A DNA stretch of 64,000 nucleotides from Ferrovibrio sp. (GCF_017994015.1 NZ_JAGOLP010000001.1:186001-250000), one strand, 5' to 3'; counted from the stretch's first letter, positions 1-9,757 are shown. Numbers and translations: made by a program. Notes: generated by a model not told the origin, from the letters alone.

Positions 1-1
1 C

Positions 2-1468
2 CTGAGTTACGCGGCGCTTGAACAGCGTGCCAACCAGGGCGCACAGCTTTTTCGCAGCCTGGGCCTGAAGCCGCAGGACCATATCGCGCTGCTGATTGAG
101 AACAGCTTCGCCTTCCTGGAAATCTGCTGGGCAGCACAGCGCAGCGGCCTGTATTTCACCGCCATCAGCACCCACCTCACCGCCAGCGAGGCGGCCTATA
201 TCGTGCGCGATTGCGGCGCCCGGGTGTTCATCACCTCGGCCGCCCTGGCCGATACCGCCGCCGCCATGGCGCCGCTGCTTGGCAACGGGGTCAGCTGCTT
301 CATGGTGCATGGCACTGGACCTGGCTTTGCTGCCTGGGAAGCGGCCGCCGCCCAACAGCCGGCCAGCCCGATTGCCGATCAGGTGGTGGGCCTCGACATG
401 CTCTATTCCTCCGGCACCACCGGGCAGCCCAAGGGCGTCAAGCCGGCCTTCACCGGCCAGGCAATCGGCTGGGTCAACCCGTTCATGTATCACCTGATCC
501 ACACGCTGTGCGGCATGCAAGCCGACAGCATCTATCTCTCGCCGGCGCCGCTATATCATGCCGCGCCGCTGCGCTTCAGCATGATGGCCGCTGCCCTGGG
601 CGCCACCGCCATCATCATGGAGAAATTCGAGCCGGAATTTTTCCTGCGCCTGGTGCAGCAGTATCGCGTCACGCATACACAACTGGTGCCGACCATGTTT
701 GTGCGCCTGCTGAAACTGCCCGAGGCCGACAGGCGGCGCCATGATGTTGCCAGCCTGCGCGCCGCGATCCACGCCGCCGCGCCCTGCCCGGTTGAGATCA
801 AGCAGCAGATGATCGACTGGTGGGGCCCGATCCTGACCGAATATTATGCCGGCACCGAAGCCAATGGCGTAACCCTGGCAGATTCAGCGGAATGGCTGGC
901 GCATCGCGGCACCGTGGGCAAGGCGGCGGTGGGCGAAGTGAAGATTCTGGACGAGGCCGGCGCCGAATTGCCGCCCGGCCGGATCGGCGCCGTCTATTTC
1001 GCCGGCGGGCCGGCCTTTTCCTATCACAACGATGCCGAAAAGACGCGCAGCGCCTATAACGACAAGGGCTGGTCGACGCTGGGCGATGTTGGCTATCTCG
1101 ATGCCGATGGCTATCTCTATCTCACCGACCGGCAGTCTTACATGATCATTTCCGGCGGCGTGAATATCTATCCGCAGGAAACCGAGAATGTGCTGATCAA
1201 CCACCCGGCCGTGGCCGATGTGGCGGTGTTTGGCATACCCGATGCCGAGATGGGGGAGCAGGTCAAGGCGGTGGTGCAGTTGCAGGACCCGGCCCAGGCC
1301 AATGCTGACACGGCGCGGCTGTTGCTGGCCTATTGCCGCCAGCAGCTTTCGGCGGTGAAATGCCCGCGCAGCATTGATTTTGCCGTGACCTTGCCGCGCA
1401 CGCCAACCGGCAAGCTGGTCAAGCGGCTGCTGGTTGAGCAATACCGCCAGGCAGCGCCGCCCAACTAA
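2..1468 (+). CDS. Acyl-CoA synthetase / AMP-dependent ligase, 5' partial
   Basis: Member of the ANL adenylate-forming superfamily, expected to activate a carboxylic acid to acyl-AMP and then acyl-CoA. The open frame runs in from the left edge (first full codon at base 2), so the N terminus is missing. Visible motifs are the P-loop-like YSSGTTGQPKG, YAGTEANG, the GDVGYLDADGYLYLTDR hinge region and the C-terminal PRTPTGKLVKR carrying the catalytic lysine. The substrate cannot be read from the sequence. It converges on the next gene and the two stop codons overlap (1465-1468). Confident of family, not of substrate. Confidence 0.93.
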   Translation: MSYAALEQRANQGAQLFRSLGLKPQDHIALLIENSFAFLEICWAAQRSGLYFTAISTHLTASEAAYIVRDCGARVFITSAALADTAAAMAPLLGNGVSCFMVHGTGPGFAAWEAAAAQQPASPIADQVVGLDMLYSSGTTGQPKGVKPAFTGQAIGWVNPFMYHLIHTLCGMQADSIYLSPAPLYHAAPLRFSMMAAALGATAIIMEKFEPEFFLRLVQQYRVTHTQLVPTMFVRLLKLPEADRRRHDVASLRAAIHAAAPCPVEIKQQMIDWWGPILTEYYAGTEANGVTLADSAEWLAHRGTVGKAAVGEVKILDEAGAELPPGRIGAVYFAGGPAFSYHNDAEKTRSAYNDKGWSTLGDVGYLDADGYLYLTDRQSYMIISGGVNIYPQETENVLINHPAVADVAVFGIPDAEMGEQVKAVVQLQDPAQANADTARLLLAYCRQQLSAVKCPRSIDFAVTLPRTPTGKLVKRLLVEQYRQAAPPN

Positions 1469-2313
1469 AGCGGTATTGCCATATCCGGTTTCATCAAAGA
1501 ACTGCCGGTGATGATCACACTTCCCGCAGGGTCGCGCCAGGGCAGGATCAGGCGCTGATAGCGGCGGCGGCGTGGATCATGGCCCGGCGCTTCCACAATG
1601 GCATCAATATCATCCACTAGCGGCGCCGCAGCATCGCGGCAATCGGCATAAGCCTGCGCCACCCATTGGCCATAGGCCCGATCCGGCTGTTCCGAAAGCG
1701 GCCGGCCGATCAACTGGTGCATCGGGAAACTGTCATAGATGCTGAAACCGCCGCCTGAGGCGATCACACAAAGCCCGGCCTGATCGCGCTGCTCGGCAAT
1801 CACCGTGCGCTGTTCCAGCCCGGAGCGGTGCAGGAAATCCTGCACCGACGGCCCGATCCGGCCGCCGTTATCGCGCCACAGCGCATAAAGCTGGCTCAGG
1901 CCGCTTTGCTGTTGCTGCGCCCACGGCTCGGGCTGGCTGGCTTCACGCATGAACAGGTCGCGCATACGCGGCTCGCGCAAAGCCGCCAGCGCCACCACGC
2001 GGCGATGCAGGCTGTGCGGTTCGGTATAGACTTCCTCCATCCAGCCGGAAGCGAAATAGACCAGACCCACCGGCTTGGCCGGCGCCGCATTCATCAGATA
2101 CGGCTTGAGCGAGCCAAGTGTGGCACCGCCGACACTGCCGGCGCGGAATTGCAGGAAGGTGACATTGTTTTCGACCATCAGCCAGACATAGCCGAGGTTA
2201 CGCACGGCATAGCCGGCCAGATCAAAATCCGGATCGGGATAGCCGAGCTTTTCGGCCAATAGCTGCGACGGCCAGCGCCACCAACGCCCACTGGGATCGA
2301 TCAGATAACTCAT
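1465..2313 (-). CDS. Conserved hypothetical protein with PAS_5-like C-terminal region
   Basis: A 282-residue cytoplasmic protein of unknown role. The C-terminal third (FSIYDSFPMHQLIGRPL ... RRRRYQRLILPW ... GSVIITGSSL) resembles the PAS_5-type domain of many alphaproteobacterial proteins; the N-terminal half has no domain I recognise. The ATG at 2313 is preceded by a purine-rich GGGGGA Shine-Dalgarno; a longer open frame upstream has no such support. It is divergent from hslV across a 258-base, locally AT-rich intergenic region. The PAS assignment is by eye only. Confidence 0.7.
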   Translation of the reverse strand: MSYLIDPSGRWWRWPSQLLAEKLGYPDPDFDLAGYAVRNLGYVWLMVENNVTFLQFRAGSVGGATLGSLKPYLMNAAPAKPVGLVYFASGWMEEVYTEPHSLHRRVVALAALREPRMRDLFMREASQPEPWAQQQQSGLSQLYALWRDNGGRIGPSVQDFLHRSGLEQRTVIAEQRDQAGLCVIASGGGFSIYDSFPMHQLIGRPLSEQPDRAYGQWVAQAYADCRDAAAPLVDDIDAIVEAPGHDPRRRRYQRLILPWRDPAGSVIITGSSLMKPDMAIPL

Positions 2314-2571
2314 CGATAGCTTCCCCCGGAGGATCGCCCGGCATTCTCCGGACGTGAATTCAATTAACCATGTCGCCTGCCATAAGTCGATATGACCAAA
2401 GCAGCAGTTGCATGAATTTTTGAATTTTGCCGGAAGTCCGGCGACCTTGGCGGGATACAACAAAAATAAAAACACAACCTGGGTCTGTGGCGTGAATCGC
2501 CGGGCCGTGGCTTGCAGGTGGCCCGGCGCCCCCCTACATGAAAGGACCGTTCCGCAAACAAGAGTATTGCC

Positions 2572-3135
2572 ATGGCTGTTCCCTCGTTTGACCAATCCGC
2601 GCCGCCAAGCTGGCACGGCACCACCATTGTGGCGGTGCGCAAGGGTGGCCAGGTGGTGGTGGCCGGCGATGGCCAGGTCAGCCTGGGCCAGACCGTGATC
2701 AAGGCCAATGCGCGCAAGGTGCGGCGCATTGGCGGCGGCAGCGTGCTGGCCGGCTTTGCCGGCGCCACCGCCGATGCCTTCACCCTGCTGGAGCGGCTGG
2801 AAGCCAAGCTGGAGCGGTATCCGAACCATCTGGAAAAAGCCTGCGTCGAACTGGCCAAGGATTGGCGCACCGATCGCTACCTGCGCCGCCTGGAAGCCAT
2901 GATGGTGGTGGCCGATGCCAAAAGCCTGCTGGTGCTGACCGGCAATGGCGATGTGCTGGAGCCGGCCGATGGCCTGGTCGGCATCGGCTCGGGCGGCAAT
3001 TACGCCCTGGCCGCCGCCCGCGCCCTGGCGGATCGCGACGACATGGATGCCGAGGCCGTGGCCCGCCGCGCGCTCGAAATCGCCGCCGATATCTGCGTCT
3101 ACACCAATCGCAACGTTACTCTGGAAAAACTATGA
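2572..3135 (+). CDS. hslV: ATP-dependent protease peptidase subunit HslV
   Basis: Threonine peptidase of the HslVU (ClpYQ) protease, a double hexameric cytoplasmic chamber fed by the HslU unfoldase. The 187-residue protein has the family start [13 protein letters not shown]; the propeptide is removed so that Thr17 becomes the catalytic N-terminal Thr1. AGDGQVSLG and the C-terminal region also fit. Its stop overlaps the hslU start (ATGA), so the two are translationally coupled. The upstream region is AT-rich but I could not assign a convincing heat-shock promoter. Confidence 0.97.
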   Translation: MAVPSFDQSAPPSWHGTTIVAVRKGGQVVVAGDGQVSLGQTVIKANARKVRRIGGGSVLAGFAGATADAFTLLERLEAKLERYPNHLEKACVELAKDWRTDRYLRRLEAMMVVADAKSLLVLTGNGDVLEPADGLVGIGSGGNYALAAARALADRDDMDAEAVARRALEIAADICVYTNRNVTLEKL

Positions 3136-4445
3136 CCTCGTTTTCGCCGCGTGAGATCGTTTCCGAACTGGACCGCTACATCATCGGCCAGGCGGATGCC
3201 AAAAAGGCCGTGGCCGTGGCCCTGCGCAACCGCTGGCGCCGCCAGCAGCTGCCCGAGGCGCTGCGCGAGGAAGTGCTGCCCAAGAATATCCTGATGATCG
3301 GCCCGACAGGCGTGGGCAAAACGGAAATTTCGCGCCGCCTGGCACGGCTGGCCGGGGCGCCCTTCATCAAGGTGGAAGCCACCAAATTCACCGAGGTGGG
3401 CTATGTCGGCCGCGATGTGGAGCAGATCGTGCGCGACCTGGTGGAAGTGGGCATCGCCATGGTGCGCGAACGCCGCCGCAAGGATGTGACCGCACGGGCC
3501 GAACTGGCCGCCGAGGAGCGTGTGCTGGACGTGCTGGTGGGCGAGAAGGCCAGCGTGGAGACGCGGCAGAAATTCCGCAAGCTGCTGCGCGAGGGCGAAC
3601 TCGACAAGCGCGAGATCGAGATCGAGACGGCGGATGCCGGCGGCGGCATGCCGATGTTTGAAATTCCCGGCATGCCGGGCGCCCAGATGGGCATGGCCAA
3701 TTTGCAGGACATGCTGGGCAAGGCTTTGGGTGGCCTGCGCCGCAAGCCGCGCAAGACCGATGTGGCCGAGGCAATGCGGCTGCTTACCGCCGAGGAAAGC
3801 GACAAGCTGCTGGACCAGGACAGCGTGATCAAGGAAGCCATCCACGCGGTGGAGCAGAACGGCATCGTGTTCCTGGACGAGATCGACAAGATCTGTGCGC
3901 GCGGCGAATATCGCGGCGGCGGCGATGTCAGCCGCGAAGGCGTGCAGCGCGACCTGCTGCCGCTGATCGAAGGCACCACGGTTTCCACCAAGCATGGCCC
4001 GGTCAAGACCGACCATGTGCTGTTCATCGCCAGCGGCGCCTTCCATATCGCCAAGCCTTCCGATCTGCTGCCGGAATTGCAGGGCCGGCTGCCGATCCGG
4101 GTGGAATTGAAGGGCCTGACGCGCGAGGATTTCCGCCGCATCCTGACCGAGCCGGAAGCCAGCCTGCTGAAACAATATGTCGCCCTGCTCGGCACAGAGC
4201 AGGTGACACTGGATTTCACCCCGGATGCCATCGATGCCATTGCCGGCTATGCCGCGCAGGTGAATGAGGGCGTGGAGAATATCGGCGCCCGCCGGTTGCA
4301 TACAATCCTGGAACGCATTCTGGAAGAAATCAGCTACACCGCAGCGGATCATCCCGGCGAAACCGTGCGGATTGATGCCGCCTATGTCACCGCACGCATC
4401 GGCGACCTGACCAAGAATGCCGACCTGAGCAAGTATATTCTGTAG
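3132..4445 (+). CDS. hslU: ATP-dependent protease ATPase subunit HslU
   Basis: AAA+ unfoldase that recognises, unfolds and threads substrates into HslV. It has 437 residues, the normal family length, starting [14 protein letters not shown] at the ATGA overlap with hslV. Walker A is GPTGVGKT (residues 57-64), the YVGRDVE pore-loop motif follows, and Walker B is VFLDEIDK. The intermediate (I) domain lies between them and the sensor/C-terminal region ends with the typical SKYIL tail that docks into HslV. Confidence 0.98.
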   Translation: MTSFSPREIVSELDRYIIGQADAKKAVAVALRNRWRRQQLPEALREEVLPKNILMIGPTGVGKTEISRRLARLAGAPFIKVEATKFTEVGYVGRDVEQIVRDLVEVGIAMVRERRRKDVTARAELAAEERVLDVLVGEKASVETRQKFRKLLREGELDKREIEIETADAGGGMPMFEIPGMPGAQMGMANLQDMLGKALGGLRRKPRKTDVAEAMRLLTAEESDKLLDQDSVIKEAIHAVEQNGIVFLDEIDKICARGEYRGGGDVSREGVQRDLLPLIEGTTVSTKHGPVKTDHVLFIASGAFHIAKPSDLLPELQGRLPIRVELKGLTREDFRRILTEPEASLLKQYVALLGTEQVTLDFTPDAIDAIAGYAAQVNEGVENIGARRLHTILERILEEISYTAADHPGETVRIDAAYVTARIGDLTKNADLSKYIL

Positions 4446-4538
4446 AGCCGTTGCGCGCTTCGCCCCTTGCGGCATTATGGTTGTCAGGGGCAAAGACGGG
4501 CATTTTTTTATGCCACCCCGCCATGCCAGCAGGGGGCC

Positions 4539-5744
4539 ATGCCGCGCAAGGGCTTTGACAGTCTGCCAAAAACCGCCGCAGGCGGCATCGCCGAAGGTTC
4601 GCCGGAAGAGCGTGTTGCCCGGCGCATCACCTTTTCCTATGTGGTTGGCTTGGCTTTCATCGCGGTGCTGGCCGGCTGCCTGCATCTGCTGCTGGATAGT
4701 GTGATTGCCAAGCAGAATGACGCCGCCACGGTGATCAACATTGCCGGGCGCCAGCGTATGCTGTCGCAGCGTATCGCGCTGACCGCCAATATCCTGGTGT
4801 TGCATGACGAGCGTGGCGCCCGCCTGCTGCTGAGTGATGCCATCACCCTGTTTGAACGCTCGCATCGCGCCTTGCAGCAGGGCGATGCCGATCTGGGCAT
4901 CAGCAGCCGGCCGTCGCGCCATGTGCTGGCGCTGTATGACGGGCCGGAAGGCGCCAATGCCATTGTGCGCGACTTCATCGCCGATGCCCGCATCATCGCC
5001 AGCAATGTCGGCCATGATGCCGAAGTGGATGCGGCGCTCAGCCGGGTCACGCTGCTGGCTTCCGGCCGGCTGCTGGCGCAGCTTGACGGCATCGTGCAGA
5101 AGCTGGAGCAGGAAACCCGCGCCAGTATCCGCCAGTTGCAGAATGTGCAGACCACCGTGCTGGTGGTGATCGTGCTGACCCTGATCGCCGAGGCGGTTTT
5201 TGTATTCCGCCCGCTGGTTGGCCGCATCCGTGGCTATATGCACGAACTCTATTCGCTGGCCACTGTGGATGCGCTCACCCGGCTGACCAACCGGCGCCGC
5301 TTCATGGAACAATTTGCACAAATGCACGCACTCGGCGCCCGTACCGGGCTGCCGCTGGCCGTGGTGGTTTTTGACATCGACCATTTCAAGCGGATCAATG
5401 ACAGCCACGGCCATGCCGCCGGCGATTGTGTGCTGGCCGAAGTGGCGGCGCTGGCGCAAAGCTGCTGCCGCTCGACGGATCTGGTCGGCCGCATCGGCGG
5501 CGAGGAATTTGCCATCCTGCTGCCCAATACCGGCATCATGGGGGCGCTGATGCTGGCCGAAAAGGTGCGCGCCGCCATCGCCGGGGCGCAGATCAGCGAC
5601 GGCCATGTGGCGATCCCGGTGACCGCCAGTTTCGGCGTGGCCGAAGCACGCAGCGATGAAACCCATCACGATGCCATGCGGCGCGCCGATACGGCGCTCT
5701 ATGCCGCCAAGCAGCAGGGCCGCAACCAGGTGGCATCAGGCTGA
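4539..5744 (+). CDS. Membrane diguanylate cyclase with PilJ-type sensor domain
   Basis: Predicted to make cyclic di-GMP from two GTP in response to a periplasmic signal. A first membrane segment (SYVVGLAFIAVLAGCLHLLL) is followed by a PilJ/NarX-like domain with GRQRMLSQRIA, a second membrane segment (VLVVIVLTLIAEAVFVF) and a C-terminal GGDEF domain with active-site GGEEF at about residues 320-324. An inhibitory I-site RxxD (RSTD) sits five residues before it, so product feedback is likely. ATG at 4539 is chosen because AGGGGG lies just upstream, although the spacing is tight; an in-frame start at 4467 is possible. Confidence 0.88.
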   Translation: MPRKGFDSLPKTAAGGIAEGSPEERVARRITFSYVVGLAFIAVLAGCLHLLLDSVIAKQNDAATVINIAGRQRMLSQRIALTANILVLHDERGARLLLSDAITLFERSHRALQQGDADLGISSRPSRHVLALYDGPEGANAIVRDFIADARIIASNVGHDAEVDAALSRVTLLASGRLLAQLDGIVQKLEQETRASIRQLQNVQTTVLVVIVLTLIAEAVFVFRPLVGRIRGYMHELYSLATVDALTRLTNRRRFMEQFAQMHALGARTGLPLAVVVFDIDHFKRINDSHGHAAGDCVLAEVAALAQSCCRSTDLVGRIGGEEFAILLPNTGIMGALMLAEKVRAAIAGAQISDGHVAIPVTASFGVAEARSDETHHDAMRRADTALYAAKQQGRNQVASG

Positions 5745-5780
5745 GCGGATAAATCAAAAAAAGCCGGAGGAAAACAGGCA

Positions 5781-6572
5781 ATGAGTGAGTTGAAGGGCAA
5801 GGTGGCGCTGGTCACCGGATCATCGGCCGGCGTGGGCGCGGCAACCGTGCGCAAGCTGGCCGCCAAGGGCTGTGCGGTGGTGATCAATTTCTCCAAAAGC
5901 CGGGCGCCGGCCGAGGCGGTGGCGGCTGAATGCCAGGCTCTGGGCGGCGAGGCTTTGCTGGCGCAGGGCAACGTGGCCGAGGATGTCGATTGCCGCCGCA
6001 TCGTGGCCGAGACGCTGTCGCGTTTTGGCCGCATCGACTATCTGGTCAACAATGCCGGCACCACCAAGTTTGTTGCGCATCGTAATCTGGCCGGGCTGTC
6101 GGCCGAGGATTTCCAGGCCATCTATGCCGTGAACACCATCGGGCCGTTCCAGATGGTGCGCGCCGCCGAAGCCGCCTTGCGCGCGGCACATGGCGCCGTG
6201 GTGAATGTGTCTTCGGTGGCCGGGGTGTATGGCACCGGCTCATCCATCGCCTATGTCGGCTCGAAAGCGGCGCTGAATGGCATGACGCTGAGCCTGGCAC
6301 GTGTGCTGGGGCCGGAAGTGCGTATCAACGCGGTCTGCCCCGGCTTTATCGAAGGCGACTGGCTGCGCGCCGGCATGGGCGACAAGGCTTATGAAACAGC
6401 CCGCGACATGTGGCGCGCCAATGCGCCGCTAGGCACCACCAACACCGCCGAGGATGTGGCCGACAATATCCTGATGCTGCTGCTTTATGCCACCAACGTG
6501 ACCGGCGAAACCTTGCTGGTGGATAGCGGCATGCGGCTGGCGCAGCCGCGCCCGCCAATTGCCGCCCGATAG
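5781..6572 (+). CDS. SDR family NAD(P)-dependent oxidoreductase
   Basis: Classical short-chain dehydrogenase/reductase of 263 residues. The Rossmann motif TGSSAGVG, the NNAG motif, the serine of VNVSSVAG and the catalytic YxxxK (YVGSK) are all present, and the C-terminal PGFIEGDWL fits the family. Substrate unknown. It has a strong Shine-Dalgarno (GGAGG) and follows the diguanylate cyclase by 36 bases. It converges on the XRE regulator. Confidence 0.92.
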   Translation: MSELKGKVALVTGSSAGVGAATVRKLAAKGCAVVINFSKSRAPAEAVAAECQALGGEALLAQGNVAEDVDCRRIVAETLSRFGRIDYLVNNAGTTKFVAHRNLAGLSAEDFQAIYAVNTIGPFQMVRAAEAALRAAHGAVVNVSSVAGVYGTGSSIAYVGSKAALNGMTLSLARVLGPEVRINAVCPGFIEGDWLRAGMGDKAYETARDMWRANAPLGTTNTAEDVADNILMLLLYATNVTGETLLVDSGMRLAQPRPPIAAR

Positions 6573-6583
6573 AGACAGCGAAA

Positions 6584-6937
6584 TTATTCCTCGCGCAGCA
6601 GTTTCAGCAACTGGCCGAGCCGCGCCTCGTCCAGTTTGCCGATCCGCTGCGCCAGTTCATTGGCCAGCAAAGTGGCGCGCGGGCTTAAGCCCGCCGTGTC
6701 GATCACCACGCGCGGATGCGAGCGTTTGGCCAGGTCGGCCAATGCTTCGGCATCATCCCAGATGATGTTGAAATAGCCGCAGACGCGCTGGATGAACAGC
6801 CAGCTTGGGCGACCACGATGGCCATGCTCAAGCGCCGACAGATAAGCCGCCGAAACCCCCAGATCGGCAGCCATCTGCTTCAGCGTCAGCCCGCGCGTCT
6901 TGCGCAACTGGCGCAGCCTGGCGCCGAAGGGTGTCAT
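6584..6937 (-). CDS. XRE family helix-turn-helix regulator
   Basis: DNA-binding protein of 117 residues. The N-terminal half is a Cro/C1-type helix-turn-helix (LRQLRKTRGLTLKQMAADLG, then VSAAYLSALEHGHRG). The C-terminal half is helical and leucine-rich (ARLGQLLKLLREE) and could mediate dimers. It is divergent from the binding-protein gene at 7071, and the promoter between them is an obvious candidate target. Target genes are not shown by the sequence. Confidence 0.85.
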   Translation of the reverse strand: MTPFGARLRQLRKTRGLTLKQMAADLGVSAAYLSALEHGHRGRPSWLFIQRVCGYFNIIWDDAEALADLAKRSHPRVVIDTAGLSPRATLLANELAQRIGKLDEARLGQLLKLLREE

Positions 6938-6984
6938 GGCGGCAACGGATCCTGTGATAACCGGAAATAGTATGCCCAGCGCTT

Positions 6985-7012
6985 TTGCCTTCGCGCTGCT
7001 TCAGCCTATAGT
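6985..7012 (+). promoter_or_regulatory. Putative sigma70 promoter of the periplasmic binding protein gene
   Basis: TTGCCT at 6985-6990 and TATAGT at 7007-7012 are separated by 16 bases. It would start transcription near 7019, about 50 bases before the chosen ATG at 7071, and lies in the divergent region next to the XRE regulator. Prediction by eye. Confidence 0.4.
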
Positions 7013-7070
7013 TCTGTCTATGGGAAGGCAATGGCAGCGCAATAACAGCGCCTCCGCTTCGGCCAGCTTC

Positions 7071-7883
7071 ATGCGGCGGGCGATGCGATTTGCTGCCATG
7101 CTTTTTGCCTTGTTGCTGCCGGTGCACGCCGCCCGCGCCGCCGATGTGACCGTGGGTTTGCGCCTGGCGCCGCCCTATGTGATGGAAGCGGCGGATGGAT
7201 TCCTGACCGGGCTGGAATATGAGTTGGTGCGTGAAACTTTGCACCGCGCCGGCCATCGCCTGGTGCCGCGCCTGCTCACTTTCAGCCGGCTGATCGAGGA
7301 TTTCCGCCGCGGCGCCCTGCCAGCCTTTGCCCCGGCCCATGCCGGCATGAATCTACAGGGCTGCATCAGCGATGTGCTGCTGGTATATCAGAATATCGGC
7401 CTCACGCTGCGACAGCGCGACCTGTTGGTGGAGAACATGCAGCAACTGGGCGGCCTGCGCATCATGGCCTTCCAGAATGCCCGCGCCCTGCTGCCCGGCC
7501 TGAGTGATGCCGTGCAAGGCAACCCCGATTATGTGGAAGTGGCAAACCAGATGCTACAGGTGCGGGCGCTGTTCTCACGCCGCGCTGATATCGTGGTGGC
7601 AGATCGCCGCCTGCTCTATGCGCTGATTGCAGCGCCGGATTCCGGCCTGCCGGCCGGCACGCCACTACGCGAGCACCGGCTGTTTGCGCCTTCGCCCTAC
7701 AGCGTGGCTTTCGCCTCGGCTGAACTATGCCAGGATTTTAACCGTGCGCTGGCTGGCCTGCGCGCCAGCGGCGATTATGATCGGCTGTTGCAACGGTATG
7801 ATCCGCACCCGCTGGCCAACGGGCAGCAGCGCGGCGAATATCTGCCGCTGCTGCTGCCAACGCCACGGCACTTACGCAGCTAG
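7071..7883 (+). CDS. Transporter substrate-binding protein (SBP_bac_3-like)
   Basis: A 270-residue protein with an N-terminal signal peptide (MRRAMRFAAMLFALLLPVHA, cleavage after ARA) and a mature part that looks like the family 3 solute-binding fold: VGLRLAPPYVM near the start, GLEYELVRE, and SVAFA/ LQRYDP near the end. It is probably periplasmic, but no ABC permease or ATPase gene adjoins it, so it may be an orphan sensor or part of a distant system. ATG 7071 is chosen because it places the signal peptide at the N terminus; the open frame extends upstream. It overlaps the convergent DUF2817 gene by 12 bases. Confidence 0.75.
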   Translation: MRRAMRFAAMLFALLLPVHAARAADVTVGLRLAPPYVMEAADGFLTGLEYELVRETLHRAGHRLVPRLLTFSRLIEDFRRGALPAFAPAHAGMNLQGCISDVLLVYQNIGLTLRQRDLLVENMQQLGGLRIMAFQNARALLPGLSDAVQGNPDYVEVANQMLQVRALFSRRADIVVADRRLLYALIAAPDSGLPAGTPLREHRLFAPSPYSVAFASAELCQDFNRALAGLRASGDYDRLLQRYDPHPLANGQQRGEYLPLLLPTPRHLRS

Positions 7884-8960
7884 ACCGGCCAGGGCCTGCT
7901 GCTGGATTTCCAGCGCGCGCGGATAGCAGATATCGGCCCAGGATGGGTCTTCCGGATAAAACGCGGCGCGAATCTGGCGCTTGATGGCGCGACCTTGCTC
8001 GGAAAACACATCGCCGCGCAGATGCAGCCAGTTATCGGCGATCACCGATAGCCGCACCTGTTCGGAAGGCAGTGTGCCAACCTCGATATTCACCGCCACG
8101 GTCACCGCCGGCTCGCAGAAGCGCGCGATGCCCATGCGCAGGTTGCCTTCGATGATCGGCGAATCCGACTGGCCCAGTGCAGGCGAGGTGACGGCATCGC
8201 CGAACCATTGCCGCGCCAGGCCCAGCGCCTGCGAATCCGGCGCATGGCGACAGATCAGTTCGGAATAGCCAAACGGCCCGAGTCCGGTATGGAAATCCAC
8301 CACGGCAATGCGTTCGGCGCGAGACAGATAGCGCGTGCAGACATCGCGGATCATGTGATGCGACCAGCATGGCGCGGTGCCGCCATAGAAGATGCCATCG
8401 GCATGGCTGTGCTGGCCGCCAACAATCGCCGCGTTGGCGGCCTTGGCGCCGACGCGCTCGTAATAGGCCTTGAGCTGTGCCTCGATGCCGCTGATCGCGG
8501 CGGCATCCCAGCTTTCGGGCAACAGCCATTGCTGCACCTCGGCATAGGCCGGGTTCTGCGGCGGCGTGGCGCCGCGCTCAAAGGCGATGAAATTGCGGTT
8601 GATATCCATGTTGTCTTCATTCACCCGGCGGCCCCAGGAGAAGCCATAGGGATTGGAGGCATGGATATTGAGCAGAGCAACACCGGCCGGCAGCCTGGCG
8701 GCATGGCCATCGCGCAGCCAGCCAACCTGGATGCCGGAGCCGTAATAGCCCTCGATGCCATGGGTGCCGGACACCGTCACCAGCACGGCGCGGGCATCAC
8801 GCGGGCCGATCCAGGCCAGGTCGGCAGCCAGGTCTTCACCTTCAATACCCTTCAGTGGATGCGGCAGGCTTTCGATTTCGGCGCCGGCCTCGGCGGCAGC
8901 GGCAAGAAACTTGGCGCGCGCGGCGGCATAACTCGGCGAGAAATGATCGTGATGCGTCAT
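7872..8960 (-). CDS. DUF2817 / M14-like metallocarboxypeptidase family protein
   Basis: Predicted zinc hydrolase of 362 residues. The likely zinc-ligand motif GTHGIEGYYG comes early, followed by NPYGFSWGRRVNEDNMDINRN and the downstream histidine motif DFHTGLGPFG, the order seen in DUF2817 proteins related to M14 carboxypeptidases. There is no signal peptide. It lies 56 bases downstream of gntR on the same strand, so it is probably part of the GntR-controlled acid locus, perhaps as a hydrolase releasing the acid. ATG 8960 is used; a 7-bp tandem repeat sits just upstream of its AGGA ribosome site. Confidence 0.82.
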   Translation of the reverse strand: MTHHDHFSPSYAAARAKFLAAAAEAGAEIESLPHPLKGIEGEDLAADLAWIGPRDARAVLVTVSGTHGIEGYYGSGIQVGWLRDGHAARLPAGVALLNIHASNPYGFSWGRRVNEDNMDINRNFIAFERGATPPQNPAYAEVQQWLLPESWDAAAISGIEAQLKAYYERVGAKAANAAIVGGQHSHADGIFYGGTAPCWSHHMIRDVCTRYLSRAERIAVVDFHTGLGPFGYSELICRHAPDSQALGLARQWFGDAVTSPALGQSDSPIIEGNLRMGIARFCEPAVTVAVNIEVGTLPSEQVRLSVIADNWLHLRGDVFSEQGRAIKRQIRAAFYPEDPSWADICYPRALEIQQQALAGLAA

Positions 8961-8971
8961 GGCATATCCTG

Positions 8972-8999
8972 GTGCTGTGTGCTGTGTGCTGTGTGCTGG
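8972..8999. repeat. 7-bp tandem repeat (GTGCTGT x4) upstream of the DUF2817 gene
   Basis: Four head-to-tail copies of GTGCTGT, the last with one mismatch, lie between gntR and the DUF2817 start codon, about 12 bases upstream of its ATG on the minus strand. Copy number could vary by slippage and change the leader length. Confidence 0.85.
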
Positions 9000-9016
9000 G
9001 TGTGGGGAAAGCGGTT

Positions 9017-9757
9017 TCAATCGCGGAAATAGCCAGGGTTTTGCGCCCGGATTTCCGCAGCAAAGGCCAGCGAGCGTGATAGATGCTCCCGCATCGCGCT
9101 GCTGGCAGCGGCGGGGTCGCCAGCGGCAATGGCTTCCACGATGGCGATATGGTCCTGCAAGGTCTGCCGCACCTTGCCCGGCATCGGCAGATGCAGCCGG
9201 CGCAGCCGCTCGATATGGCCATTGCGGCGCTGCACCAGCGACACCAGATCAGGAATGCCGGCCGCCTCATGCATCAGGCGGTGCATCAGCCGGTCCTGGC
9301 TGTTGAATTGCAGCAGGTCGTTGGCCTCGGCAAAGGCCTGCTGGGCGCGTATGGTCTGGCGCAGCCGCTCGATCAGTGCCGGATCAGGCTGACGTGCCAG
9401 AGTATGCACCATTTCCACCTCAACCGCCCGGCGCAGGAATGAAGCCTGGCGGGCATGGTCCAGGTCGATGCGGCTGACCCTTGTGGCATGCTGCGGGAAA
9501 ACCTCGACCAGCGCCTCTTCTTCCAAGCGCATCAGCGCATCGCGGATCGGCGTGGAACTGAGGCCGAATTGCTGCTGCAATTCCTGGCGCGACAAAGTGG
9601 TGCCGGGCGGCAATTCCAGCGCGATGATCTTTTCGCGCAGCAACTCAAACACCTGCGGCGCCGCGTGGCGGGTGCGGTCGCGCAGCGGGCTGAAATTGAT
9701 CCCGGCCGTGGCGGCGGGGCTGCTCGGAATCGGGCTGCTCATGGCTGGCACTACCAT
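9017..9757 (-). CDS. GntR family regulator, FadR/FCD subfamily
   Basis: Transcription factor of up to 246 residues. The winged helix (LREKIIALELPPGTTLSRQE, then FGLSSTPIRDALMRLEEEALVE) is followed by an all-helical FCD ligand domain with the usual metal/acid-binding arrangement (RRAVEVEM ... DRLMHRLMHEAAG ... EAIAAGDPAAASSAMREHL). It probably senses a carboxylic or sugar acid. It is divergent from the TctC-like gene with a perfect palindrome in between, and most likely represses both directions. The start is 9757 or the internal ATG at 9742; neither has a clear Shine-Dalgarno. Confidence 0.92.
   Translation of the reverse strand: MVVPAMSSPIPSSPAATAGINFSPLRDRTRHAAPQVFELLREKIIALELPPGTTLSRQELQQQFGLSSTPIRDALMRLEEEALVEVFPQHATRVSRIDLDHARQASFLRRAVEVEMVHTLARQPDPALIERLRQTIRAQQAFAEANDLLQFNSQDRLMHRLMHEAAGIPDLVSLVQRRNGHIERLRRLHLPMPGKVRQTLQDHIAIVEAIAAGDPAAASSAMREHLSRSLAFAAEIRAQNPGYFRD

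Noticed and set aside
3099..5669. An 856-codon open frame on the minus strand
   Set aside because: It lies antisense to hslU and the diguanylate cyclase, has no family motifs and a His/Gln-rich composition typical of the reverse complement of GC-rich genes.
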